Of a stretch of DNA of 64,000 bases, positions 8,316 to 16,122 are shown one piece after another. Below the pieces are notes generated by a model that was not told where the DNA came from, did no database searches, and worked only from the letters and a program-made list of their open reading frames with translations. The position numbers and the translations under genes were made by a program. Positions within the stretch are counted from its first letter, which is position 1. The number at the start of each line of letters is the position of its first letter. Origin of the DNA: Noviluteimonas caseinilytica. GTDB lineage: Bacteria > Pseudomonadota > Gammaproteobacteria > Xanthomonadales > Xanthomonadaceae. The stretch is from assembly GCF_018406605.1 (NCBI RefSeq), contig NZ_AP024545.1, positions 3,038,001 to 3,102,000 of the forward strand, read 5' to 3'.

Positions 8316-8693
8316 ATGCAGTCGCGCGCGCCCGTCATCGCGATCGTCGACGACGAACCCGGCGTTCGCCGAGCGTTGGAGCGGCTGCTCGGCCTGTCGG
8401 GATTCGAATCCCGCCTCTTCGCGAGTGGCAGTGATTTCATGGAACACCTCGAGGGCATCGACGGCGTGATCCTCGACCTGCACCTGCCGGGCATGTCGGG
8501 CTTCGACGTGCAGAAGGCGCTCGCGGTGCGCGAAGCGCCGATCCCCGTCGTGGTGCTCACCGGCAACGACACGCCCGCCAACCGCGCGCGCAGCCTCGCC
8601 GAAGGTGCGCGCGCGTACCTGACCAAACCCGTCGACGACGAAGAACTCTTGCAGGCGTTGCGCATGCTCGCCCCCGCGGCTTCACGTAGATGA
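8316..8693 (+). CDS. Single-domain response regulator (receiver only)
   Basis: The 125-residue receiver domain has no output domain: acidic VDDEP near residues 11-15, phospho-acceptor Asp in VILDLHLPGMSG, Thr in VVLTGND and Lys in YLTKPVDDEE. The start at 8316 begins the domain; the longer frame from 8100 overlaps the preceding regulator and is not credible. It could act as a phosphate sink or competitor for the PAS kinase upstream, or regulate by protein contact. Promoter A lies directly before it. Its position between the two-component pair and the DUF3300-DUF2950 genes suggests membership of the same regulon. Confidence 0.85.
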   Translation: MQSRAPVIAIVDDEPGVRRALERLLGLSGFESRLFASGSDFMEHLEGIDGVILDLHLPGMSGFDVQKALAVREAPIPVVVLTGNDTPANRARSLAEGARAYLTKPVDDEELLQALRMLAPAASRR

Positions 8694-8770
8694 CCCGACC
8701 GTTGGCCGCCACATCACATTCTTCCCGTCGTCATTCCCTACAGCTGCTGATTCCACATAAGGAGGACCGC

Positions 8771-10240
8771 ATGGACACCCCACGGACGCACACCGCAACG
8801 CGGCGCGACGCGCCCTTGCTGGCGTTGCGCATCACGGCACTCGCCGCATGCGTGCTGGCCATGGGCATCGCGGTCGATGCACGCGCGCAGGCCGCGCCAC
8901 CCGCCGGCCAGTCGACCGCAACGCCGTCGACGCTGACGCAGCAGGACGTGTTCTCGAAAGAAGAACTCGCCCAGGCGCTCGCGCCCGTCGCGTTGTATCC
9001 CGACGCCCTGCTCGCGCAGGTGCTGATGGCCTCGACGTATCCGGGCGATGTCGCCGATGCGGCCAAGTGGTCGAAGGCACATCCCGACGTGAAAGGCGAC
9101 GCCGCGGTCAAGGGCGTCGCGACGGAAGACTGGGATCCGAGCGTGCAGGCGCTGGTCGCATTTCCGCAGGTGGTGCTGATGCTCGGGCACGACATCGCGT
9201 GGACGCAGAAGCTCGGCGATGCGTTCCTGGCCCAGCCCGATGACGTCATGAACACCGTGCAGGAATTGCGCCGCAAGGCGCAGGCCGCGGGCAACCTCAA
9301 GTCGGACGAGCACCAGAAGGTGTCGCAGGAAGCCGCGACCGGTACCGCTGCCGCTGCGTACCCGCAGACGATCATCATCGAGTCCTCGGAGCCGGAGAAG
9401 GTCTACGTGCCCACGTACGACCCCTCGTACATGTACGGCGCGTGGGGCTATCCCGCCTACCCGCCCTACTACTACCCGCCGGGCGCGTACTGGTATCCCG
9501 GCGCCGCGCTCGTGGGCGGCATCATGTGGGGCATCGGCATCGGCATCGCCGGCGGCCTGTGGGGCGATTGCAACTGGGGCAACGGCGACATCAACATCAA
9601 TTCGAACCGCTACAACAACTTCGAACGCAACATCGACCGTGAACGCGGCGAGCGCGGGGATCGCGGCAACCGCAGCGACCGCGTCGCCAACCGGGAAAAC
9701 AACAACGGCAGGTTCCAGCACGACAGTTCGCGTCGCGACGGCGTGCCCTACCGCGACCAGGCCAGCCGCGAGAAATTCGGCAACCGCCAGGCGGGTGCGG
9801 AGAATCGCGCCGGCTTCCGCGGCGACGATGCGCGCCGCTCGCAGGCGCGGCAATCGATGGAACGCCAGGGCATGCAGCCGGCGCGCAACAACCAGCAGGC
9901 ACGCGACTTCTCCAACACCGCGTCGCGCGATCCGCGTTCGTCGCAGGCCGGTGGCGGGCGCGTGGATCGCGGACCCGGTGGTTCCGCGTCGTCGTCGTAC
10001 CGGCAGAACGGCGCGACCAACATGGGCTCGCGGGATGCAGCGCGTTCGCAGTACGGCGGCGGCGGCAGCTACGGGGGGTCGCGCAACAACGCGTTCTCCG
10101 GTGCGGGCAATTCCGGCGCATCGCGCGCGGCGTCCAACCGCGGCAGTTCCAGCCGGTCGGGTGCGGGCAGGAGTTCCGGAGCGGGTCGCTCGATGAGCCG
10201 ACCAGCGCGTGGCGGTGGTGGCGGAGGGCGTCGTCGATGA
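8771..10240 (+). CDS. DUF3300 family exported protein with low-complexity tail
   Basis: The 489-residue exported protein carries a long, twin-Arg-rich signal region ending near ARAQA (about residue 40). A DUF3300 domain follows (FSKEELAQALAPVALYPDALLAQVLMAST... to KVYVPTYDPSYMYG, about 58-225), then a Tyr/Pro-rich stretch (YPAYPPYYYPPGAYWYPG) and a Gly-rich hydrophobic segment. The tail of roughly 190 residues is rich in Arg, Asn, Gln, Gly and Ser and ends GGGGGGRRR. A textbook ribosome binding site AAGGAGG sits 6 bases before the ATG. It shares ATGA with the DUF2950 gene, and the two families often travel together. The molecular role is unknown; the basic disordered tail could bind a polyanion (inference). 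Confidence 0.85.
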   Translation: MDTPRTHTATRRDAPLLALRITALAACVLAMGIAVDARAQAAPPAGQSTATPSTLTQQDVFSKEELAQALAPVALYPDALLAQVLMASTYPGDVADAAKWSKAHPDVKGDAAVKGVATEDWDPSVQALVAFPQVVLMLGHDIAWTQKLGDAFLAQPDDVMNTVQELRRKAQAAGNLKSDEHQKVSQEAATGTAAAAYPQTIIIESSEPEKVYVPTYDPSYMYGAWGYPAYPPYYYPPGAYWYPGAALVGGIMWGIGIGIAGGLWGDCNWGNGDININSNRYNNFERNIDRERGERGDRGNRSDRVANRENNNGRFQHDSSRRDGVPYRDQASREKFGNRQAGAENRAGFRGDDARRSQARQSMERQGMQPARNNQQARDFSNTASRDPRSSQAGGGRVDRGPGGSASSSYRQNGATNMGSRDAARSQYGGGGSYGGSRNNAFSGAGNSGASRAASNRGSSSRSGAGRSSGAGRSMSRPARGGGGGGRRR

Positions 10241-11142
10241 ACACGATCCAGACAATCCGGATGTCGTTGCTTGCTGCATCGCTCGCGTGCGCGTCGACCG
10301 CGTTCGCACAGCAGGCCTACCCCTCGCCCGACGCCGCCGGCGACGCACTCGTCGCGGCGCTCGGCCAGGACCACGCCGACCAGGCGAAGCTCGCCACCGT
10401 GCTCGGCGCGGGCTGGAAGGATTACGTGCCCGTCGGCGGCATCGATCGCAAGGACGTCGATGCGTTCCTGGTGAAGTACCGCGAGAAGCACGCGTATGAA
10501 GCGCGCAAGGACGGACGCAAAACCCTCGTCGTCGGCAACGATCCCTACTCGCTCCCGGTCCCGCTGACGAAGGACGGCAGCGGGTGGCACTTCGACCTGG
10601 CCGCCGGCCAGGATGAAATCCGCACGCGCCGCATCGGCCGCAACGAACTCGACGTCGAACAGGCGGTGCGCGCCTACAAGGACGCGCAGGACGACTACGC
10701 CGAAAAGGACCGCGACGGCGACGGCGTGCTCGAGTACGCGCAGAAGTTCACCAGCACCGACGGCAAGCACGACGGCCTGTACTGGGCCGAGGACGACAGC
10801 GGCGAAATCAGCCCGCTCGGCCCGCTGTTCGGCGACGACACGCCGAAGGGCATCTTCCACGGCTATCGCTTCCGCATCCTCACCGCACAAGGGCCGTCCG
10901 CGCCGGGTGGCGCGTTCGACTACAAGTTCGGCGACAACATGAGCCGCGGCTACGCGCTGGTCGCGTGGCCCGCCGAGTACGGCGAAACCGGCGTGATGAC
11001 CTTCATGATCGGCTACGACGGCCAGGTGTTCGAACGCGACCTCGGCCAGCAGACCGACAGCACCGTCAAGGCGATGAAGACCTACGACCCCGACAGTGCG
11101 TGGAAGGAAGTGCCGGACGACGCGGTGGCCGCCAAGCCCTGA
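10237..11142 (+). CDS. DUF2950 family exported protein
   Basis: The 301-residue protein has a signal peptide ending STAFAQQ. The body is typical of DUF2950: SPDAAGDALVAALGQDH, GRNELDVEQAVRAYKDAQDDYA, YWAEDDSGEISPLGPLFGDD, GYRFRILTAQG, and GYALVAWPAEYGETGVMTF. It is probably periplasmic. The start codon overlaps the DUF3300 stop (ATGA at 10237-10240), so the pair is co-translated. No catalytic motif is known for the family. The stop at 11142 is followed by a 185-base region holding promoter B. Confidence 0.85.
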   Translation: MNTIQTIRMSLLAASLACASTAFAQQAYPSPDAAGDALVAALGQDHADQAKLATVLGAGWKDYVPVGGIDRKDVDAFLVKYREKHAYEARKDGRKTLVVGNDPYSLPVPLTKDGSGWHFDLAAGQDEIRTRRIGRNELDVEQAVRAYKDAQDDYAEKDRDGDGVLEYAQKFTSTDGKHDGLYWAEDDSGEISPLGPLFGDDTPKGIFHGYRFRILTAQGPSAPGGAFDYKFGDNMSRGYALVAWPAEYGETGVMTFMIGYDGQVFERDLGQQTDSTVKAMKTYDPDSAWKEVPDDAVAAKP

Positions 11143-11199
11143 CGCCGCGGCGCAACGTCGTCGCCACCGGCAGCAGCGCGCGCAATCCATGCGCGCGCG

Positions 11200-11244
11200 T
11201 TGGGCAAACGTCCAATTGAGCGAGGTATGCCGCGGGTATAGCGT
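11200..11244 (+). promoter_or_regulatory. Island promoter B: same inverted repeat plus TATAGC -10
   Basis: TTGGGCAAACGTCCAATTG begins at 11200, with arms TTGGGC/GTCCAA (one mismatch) and a 4-base spacer. TATAGC at 11237-11242 is a good -10, and TAGCGT begins 39 bases after the start of the motif, exactly as in promoter A. The motif centre lies 41.5 bases before the predicted start at 11249. It lies in the region upstream of the CDF transporter gene and could drive the run to 19744. No independent -35 is visible, consistent with activator dependence. Confidence 0.68.
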
Positions 11245-11327
11245 CGAGGTTGCAGCCATGAGCCTCGAAAACGCCATCGCGATGGAATGCCTGAGCGGTT
11301 CGCCGACCGCTCCGGCGCGGGATAGCC

Positions 11328-12230
11328 ATGGATACGCGCGCCGAACAACGACTGCTCCGGGCGTCCATCTTCGTCACGACGCTCGTGGGCGCCGGCGCAC
11401 TCATCGCGGGCTGGATCCTCAACGCCTCGGCCATCATGTTCGATGGCATCTACAGCCTGATCGACGTGCTGGTGACGACGGGCTCGCTCACCGTCTCGCG
11501 CCTGCTGTCCAACCCGGCGAGCCGGCGTTTCCAGTACGGCTTCTGGCACCTGGAACCGCTGGTGGAAACCGTCGGCGGCGCGATCCTCGCCACGGCCTGC
11601 GTGTACGCGGGCATCGATGCGGTCGAGGGTCTGCTGCGCGGCGGGCATGTCATCGAATTCGGCACCGCGATCGCTTGGGCGGCGACGCTGGGCGTGGTCG
11701 GCATCGGCATGTCCACGTTCATGCGCAGGCAATCGCGCAGGTTGGGCTCGCCGTTGCTGGCGATGGATTCGCGCACGTGGATGGTCAGCGCGATGCTCAG
11801 CTTCGCGTTGCTCGCCGGCTTCGGGCTGGCGATCGCGATGGCAGGCACGCGCTTCGCGCGCTGGATCCCGCTCGTGGATCCGGCGGTGCTGCTGGCGGTC
11901 TCGATGGTCACGCTGCCGGTGCCGCTGCTCGGCACGGTGCGCGCGTTCCGCGAAATCCTGCAGGTCGCGCCCACCGAACTGGACCGCAAGGTGCGCGCGG
12001 TGATGGATGCGGTGATGGCCGAGCGCGGCTTCCTGGATTACGCCAGCCACGTGCAGAAAGTCGGGCGCGGGCAGTTCATCGAGATCCACGTGCTGCTGCC
12101 GGACACGCACGTGTTCTCACCGATTTCCATGGCCGATGCGCTGCGCGACGAGATCGCCGCGCGCCTGGGCGAGGACACCGCCACGACGTGGCTCACCATC
12201 GATTTCACCGGGGATCGCGCGTGGTTGTAA
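11328..12230 (+). CDS. CDF-like cation transporter (COG3965-like, variant metal site)
   Basis: The 300-residue inner-membrane protein has about six hydrophobic segments and a C-terminal cytoplasmic domain ending TTWLTIDFTGDRAWL, the cation diffusion facilitator layout. The family loop RRFQYGFWHLEPLVE is present. The helix-2 motif reads FDGIYSLIDV, with Tyr where many family members have His or Asp. The helix-5 motif reads AMDSRTWMVS, with Asp and Trp in place of the usual His-x3-Asp. Two of the usual zinc ligands therefore appear replaced, so the substrate is uncertain. It is the first gene after promoter B and 75 bases upstream of the DcaP-like porin, so it probably belongs to the decarboxylase operon. 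Start by family resemblance; the ribosome binding site is weak. Confidence 0.75.
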   Translation: MDTRAEQRLLRASIFVTTLVGAGALIAGWILNASAIMFDGIYSLIDVLVTTGSLTVSRLLSNPASRRFQYGFWHLEPLVETVGGAILATACVYAGIDAVEGLLRGGHVIEFGTAIAWAATLGVVGIGMSTFMRRQSRRLGSPLLAMDSRTWMVSAMLSFALLAGFGLAIAMAGTRFARWIPLVDPAVLLAVSMVTLPVPLLGTVRAFREILQVAPTELDRKVRAVMDAVMAERGFLDYASHVQKVGRGQFIEIHVLLPDTHVFSPISMADALRDEIAARLGEDTATTWLTIDFTGDRAWL

Positions 12231-12305
12231 GCCGCCCGTCCCTCGTCCCAACCGCCGTCCGCGCGTAGCGGACGCGTGCCCGACTGCCACCGGAAGGAGA
12301 CTGCC

Positions 12306-13787
12306 ATGCGCTCCCCGCAGGATCGAATCGCATCGATGAAGTTGCATCTGCTCGGCGTTGCCCTGGCCGCCGCGATCGCACCCGGCGTCGCCGCCGCGCA
12401 ATCGAAGGACGCCACCACGGCCGAACTGAAGGAACAGATCGCGAAGATGCAGGCGCAGCTGCAACAGCAGCAGCAGGCGATGCAGCAGATGCAGCAGCGC
12501 CTGTCGGAACTGGAGACGACGCAGCAGGCGCAGGCCGCCGCCGCGCCCACCGTCGCGCCCGCGGTCGCCGCCGCGGCGCAGCCGGTCACCGACGCCGACA
12601 TCCCGCAGCAGGAACCGGCCTCGCGCATCCACAAGCCGCCCTCGGCGCTGGCCGGCGTCGAAGAGCCGCCACCCTCGGGCTACGTGCGCCTGGGCGATTC
12701 GGGGAACATGGTGAAGCTGGATGTCGTCGCGCAGACCGACATGATGTTCGACAACAAGCTGATGCCCTACAAGGACCTGTTCATCCCGGCGGGCATCCCG
12801 GTGGAAGGCCAGCCCTTCCACGACTCGCACATGCAGAGCAACCTCAGCGCCAAGCAGAGCGTGGTGCGCATGGACTTCCGCCGCGACACGCCCTATGGCC
12901 TGTTGAAGGTCGTCTACAAGAACAACTTCTTCGGGTTCGGCGGTCCGGACATGGACTACAACCTGCAGTACCTGTACGGCGAACTGGAAGCGAAGGACTA
13001 CTCGATCCTCGCCGGCTACTACCTGTCCGGCTTCACCGACATCAGCGTGTTCCCCAACACGCTCGATTACGAGGGCCCGAATTCCTTCACCTTCAAGTAC
13101 GCGCCGCAGTTCCGCTACACGCCGGTCATCTGGCGCCACGGCGAAGGCCGCCTGACGCTGCCGATGACGCTGGAAAAACCCAACGCCGACATCGCGCTCA
13201 TCAGCGACAACCAGACGTATTCGAAATACCCGGACGTGACCCTGGGCCTGCGTTACGAAGCCCCCGACTGGCACATCCAGTGGTCCAACCTGTTCCGCAA
13301 CCTGGCAGTGCAGAGCGCCTCGAGCGACCGCACGCGTTCCACCGAAGCCTACGCCACGCAACTGACCTTCGCCGCCGGCGTGTTCGGCGACGACAGCGTC
13401 CAGGGCTGGGTGAGCACGGGCAAGGGCTATGCGAACTTCCTGCAGGACATCACCGGCTTCGGCCTGGATGCGGCGTTCAACCCATCGCTGGACCTGGAGG
13501 CGACCGACGCCTACGCCTGGGGCATGGGCTACACGCACGCCTGGAGCGACGCGGTCAGCTCGAGCGCGTCGTACGGCTACCTGAACATCAACCCGGACTT
13601 CAACGTCTTCATCGACCAGTCGTTGCCCGACACCACGCAGTACGCCTCGCTCAACGTCGCCTGGCAGTTCAGCGAGCGCGCGATGGTCGGCGCCGAATGG
13701 CTGTGGGGACACAACAAGACCCTGGCCGGTGATACCGGCGATGCGCAACGCCTGCAGATGACCTTCCGCTACGACCTCAACCCCTGA
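12306..13787 (+). CDS. DcaP-like trimeric outer-membrane porin
   Basis: The 493-residue outer-membrane protein has a signal peptide ending GVAAAQ. An N-terminal Gln-rich coiled coil follows (about 38-75, from ELKEQIAKMQAQL to QRLSELE), then an Ala/Pro linker and a barrel of alternating strands with PYGLLKVVYKNNFFGFGG and LAGYYLSGFTDISVFPNTLDY. A periplasmic coiled coil before a 16-strand-type barrel is characteristic of the DcaP family, which takes up anionic or dicarboxylic solutes. AAGGAG precedes the ATG at 12306. Being 11 bases upstream of a decarboxylase gene, it may be the outer-membrane entry route for that pathway's substrate (inference). Confidence 0.8.
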   Translation: MRSPQDRIASMKLHLLGVALAAAIAPGVAAAQSKDATTAELKEQIAKMQAQLQQQQQAMQQMQQRLSELETTQQAQAAAAPTVAPAVAAAAQPVTDADIPQQEPASRIHKPPSALAGVEEPPPSGYVRLGDSGNMVKLDVVAQTDMMFDNKLMPYKDLFIPAGIPVEGQPFHDSHMQSNLSAKQSVVRMDFRRDTPYGLLKVVYKNNFFGFGGPDMDYNLQYLYGELEAKDYSILAGYYLSGFTDISVFPNTLDYEGPNSFTFKYAPQFRYTPVIWRHGEGRLTLPMTLEKPNADIALISDNQTYSKYPDVTLGLRYEAPDWHIQWSNLFRNLAVQSASSDRTRSTEAYATQLTFAAGVFGDDSVQGWVSTGKGYANFLQDITGFGLDAAFNPSLDLEATDAYAWGMGYTHAWSDAVSSSASYGYLNINPDFNVFIDQSLPDTTQYASLNVAWQFSERAMVGAEWLWGHNKTLAGDTGDAQRLQMTFRYDLNP

Positions 13788-13798
13788 GGGCTGCCGCA

Positions 13799-16111
13799 AT
13801 GTCGATGAACGCCCCATGGATCCTCGTGGTCACCAGCGACCCGCCGGACAGCGGATCGGTGTTCCGCTTCGCGCTGCAACGCCTCGGCGAGGCGATGAAG
13901 CAGCAAGGCATCGAGGTGGTGCCCACGCATTCGTGGGAGGACGGCCTGGGCGTGGCGCGCGGTTCGGCGACCTACTCGGGCGTGGCGATCGACTGGAACC
14001 TCGGCGAGACCGCGAAGCCGCGCGAAGACGAAGTGCTCGCGATCATCCACGCGGTGCGCCGCAAGTCGCTGCGCATCCCGATCTTCCTGCTGACGCGCGA
14101 CCTCACCGAGGGTTCCATCCCCTGGAGCATCGTCTCGGAAGTGCGCGAGTACGTGAACCTCGCCGGCGAGACGCCCGAGTTCTTCGCGCGCCGCGCGCAG
14201 TTCGCCATCGACGAATACCACGAAGCGTTGCTGCCGCCCTACTTCAAGGCGCTGAAGAAACTCACCGAGGAAGGCACCTACCAGTGGGATGCGCCCGGAC
14301 ACATGGGCGGCGCGGCCTACCTCAAGCATCCGGCCGGCGCGGAGTTCCATCGCTTCTTCGGCGAGAACCTGATGCGCGCCGACATCGGCATCTCCAACGT
14401 CGAGCTGGGCTCGTGGCTCGACATCGAAGGCCCGCCGGCGGAATCGCAGCGCATGGCCGCGCGCGTGTTCGGCGCCGACTGGACGTTCTACGTGCTCGCC
14501 GGCTCGTCCGCCTCCAACCGCATCGTGATCCAGGCCTGCGTGGGCCAGGACGAGATGGTGGTGGTGGATCGCAACTGCCACAAATCGCTGAACCACGCGA
14601 TGACGCTCGCGCGGTCGCGGCCGGTGTACTTCCAGCCGAGCCGCAACGGCTACGGCATGATCGGATTGATTCCGCCAAGCCGCTTCACCGCCGCGCACAT
14701 CGCGGGGCTGGTGAAGGATTCGCCGTTGTCGAAGGGCGCGCGTTCCACCGAAGCGGTGCATGCCGTGGTCACCAACCCGACCTACGACGGCATCCTCTAC
14801 AACGTGGATCGCGTCGCCAAGCTGCTGTCCGACAGCGTGCCGCGCGTGCACTTCGACGAAGCCTGGTATGCGTACGGCAAGTTCCATCCGCTGTACCGCC
14901 ACCGCTACGCCATGGGCGTACCGCGCGACATGCCGAAGCGCCCGACGGTCTTCAGCGTGCAGTCGACGCACAAGATGCTGCCGGCCTTCTCGATGGCCTC
15001 GTACATCCACGTCAGCAACAGCGAGCGCGGCAAGGTCGCATGGTCTCCGTTGAAGGAGGCCTTCATGATGCACGGCACCACCTCGCCGTTCTACCCGCTG
15101 ATCGCCTCGCTCGACATCGCCAGCGCGATGATGGATGCACCCACCGGGCCGGCGTTGCTGGAAGAGACCGTCGGTTATGCGATCGACTTCCGCAAGCGCG
15201 TCGCCGCCGCGGCCGCGCGCTACGCGAAGGCAGGCGAATGGAGCTTCAGGCTCTACCAGCCCGACAGCGTGCGCATCGACGGCAAGCAGGTCCCCTTCCA
15301 GGAGGCACCGACCGACACGCTGTGCAACGACGCGCAGTGCTGGACGATGCGCGTGGGCGAGGACTGGCACGGCTTGCCGGATGAAGTGGTCGCCGACGAC
15401 TTCGCGATGCTCGACCCCACCAAGGTCACCATCCTGTGCCCCGGCACCGACGCGCAGGGCAAGATCGCCAAGCTCGGCATCCCCGGCACCATCCTCAGCA
15501 AGTTCCTCGATGCGCGGCGCCAGGAAATCGCGCGCACGGGCGACTACACGGTGCTGATCCTGTTCTCCGTCGGCACCACGCAAGGCAAGTCCGGCACGCT
15601 GCTCGAAACGCTGCTCGCGTTCAAGCGCCTGTACGACCGCGACGCATCGATCGAGGAAGCCCTGCCGGAACTCGCGCGCGCCTACCCCGACCGCTACGGC
15701 ACGATGACGTTGCGCGGGCTGTGCGAAGAAATGCACCAGGCGATGACCGAGCTCGACCTGCAGGCGATGGCCAACCACGCGGGCGAAGTCATTTCCGAAC
15801 AGGTGCTCACGCCTTCGGATGCCTACCAGCACCTGATCCACGGCCGCACCGAAGAGGTGCGCATCCGCGACCTGCCCGGCCGCGTGGCGGCGCTGATGAT
15901 CGTCCCGTATCCGCCGGGCATCCCGGTGCTGATGCCGGGCGAACGCGTCGACCCCAAGGGCGGCACCATCCTGAAGTTCCTCGAAGCCGTCGAAGCATTC
16001 GGCAAGCGCTTCCCGGGCTTCAGCCGCGAAGTCCAGAACATCCATCCCGACGCCAACGGCGACATGTGGGCGACGGTCGTCGCCAACGACGCCCTCGCCT
16101 CGGGGCGCTGA
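13799..16111 (+). CDS. Orn/Lys/Arg-type PLP decarboxylase, divergent paralogue
   Basis: The 770-residue fold-type I decarboxylase has an N-terminal receiver-like wing domain (about 1-130), then the PLP domain starting YQWDAPGHMGGAAYLKHPAG. Visible active-site elements are the VDRNCHKSLNH loop, NPTYDGILYN, the cofactor Asp in VHFDEAWYAYGKFHP and the Schiff-base Lys in QSTHKMLPAFSMASYIH. The C-terminal domain carries VPYPPGIPVLMPGE. Length fits the inducible arginine/lysine/ornithine class. It resembles AdiA, but departs from it around the lysine (QSTHKM against HSTHKL in the next gene), so the substrate cannot be assigned confidently. It sits 11 bases after the porin and 11 bases before the AdiA-like gene, clearly one operon. 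Confidence 0.88.
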   Translation: MSMNAPWILVVTSDPPDSGSVFRFALQRLGEAMKQQGIEVVPTHSWEDGLGVARGSATYSGVAIDWNLGETAKPREDEVLAIIHAVRRKSLRIPIFLLTRDLTEGSIPWSIVSEVREYVNLAGETPEFFARRAQFAIDEYHEALLPPYFKALKKLTEEGTYQWDAPGHMGGAAYLKHPAGAEFHRFFGENLMRADIGISNVELGSWLDIEGPPAESQRMAARVFGADWTFYVLAGSSASNRIVIQACVGQDEMVVVDRNCHKSLNHAMTLARSRPVYFQPSRNGYGMIGLIPPSRFTAAHIAGLVKDSPLSKGARSTEAVHAVVTNPTYDGILYNVDRVAKLLSDSVPRVHFDEAWYAYGKFHPLYRHRYAMGVPRDMPKRPTVFSVQSTHKMLPAFSMASYIHVSNSERGKVAWSPLKEAFMMHGTTSPFYPLIASLDIASAMMDAPTGPALLEETVGYAIDFRKRVAAAAARYAKAGEWSFRLYQPDSVRIDGKQVPFQEAPTDTLCNDAQCWTMRVGEDWHGLPDEVVADDFAMLDPTKVTILCPGTDAQGKIAKLGIPGTILSKFLDARRQEIARTGDYTVLILFSVGTTQGKSGTLLETLLAFKRLYDRDASIEEALPELARAYPDRYGTMTLRGLCEEMHQAMTELDLQAMANHAGEVISEQVLTPSDAYQHLIHGRTEEVRIRDLPGRVAALMIVPYPPGIPVLMPGERVDPKGGTILKFLEAVEAFGKRFPGFSREVQNIHPDANGDMWATVVANDALASGR

Positions 16112-16122
16112 AGGAGAACGCA

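Noticed and set aside
8699..8745. TTGGCC upstream of the DUF3300 gene as a further island promoter
   Set aside because: There is no right arm, only 9 of 19 positions match, and spacing is 37 rather than 39.
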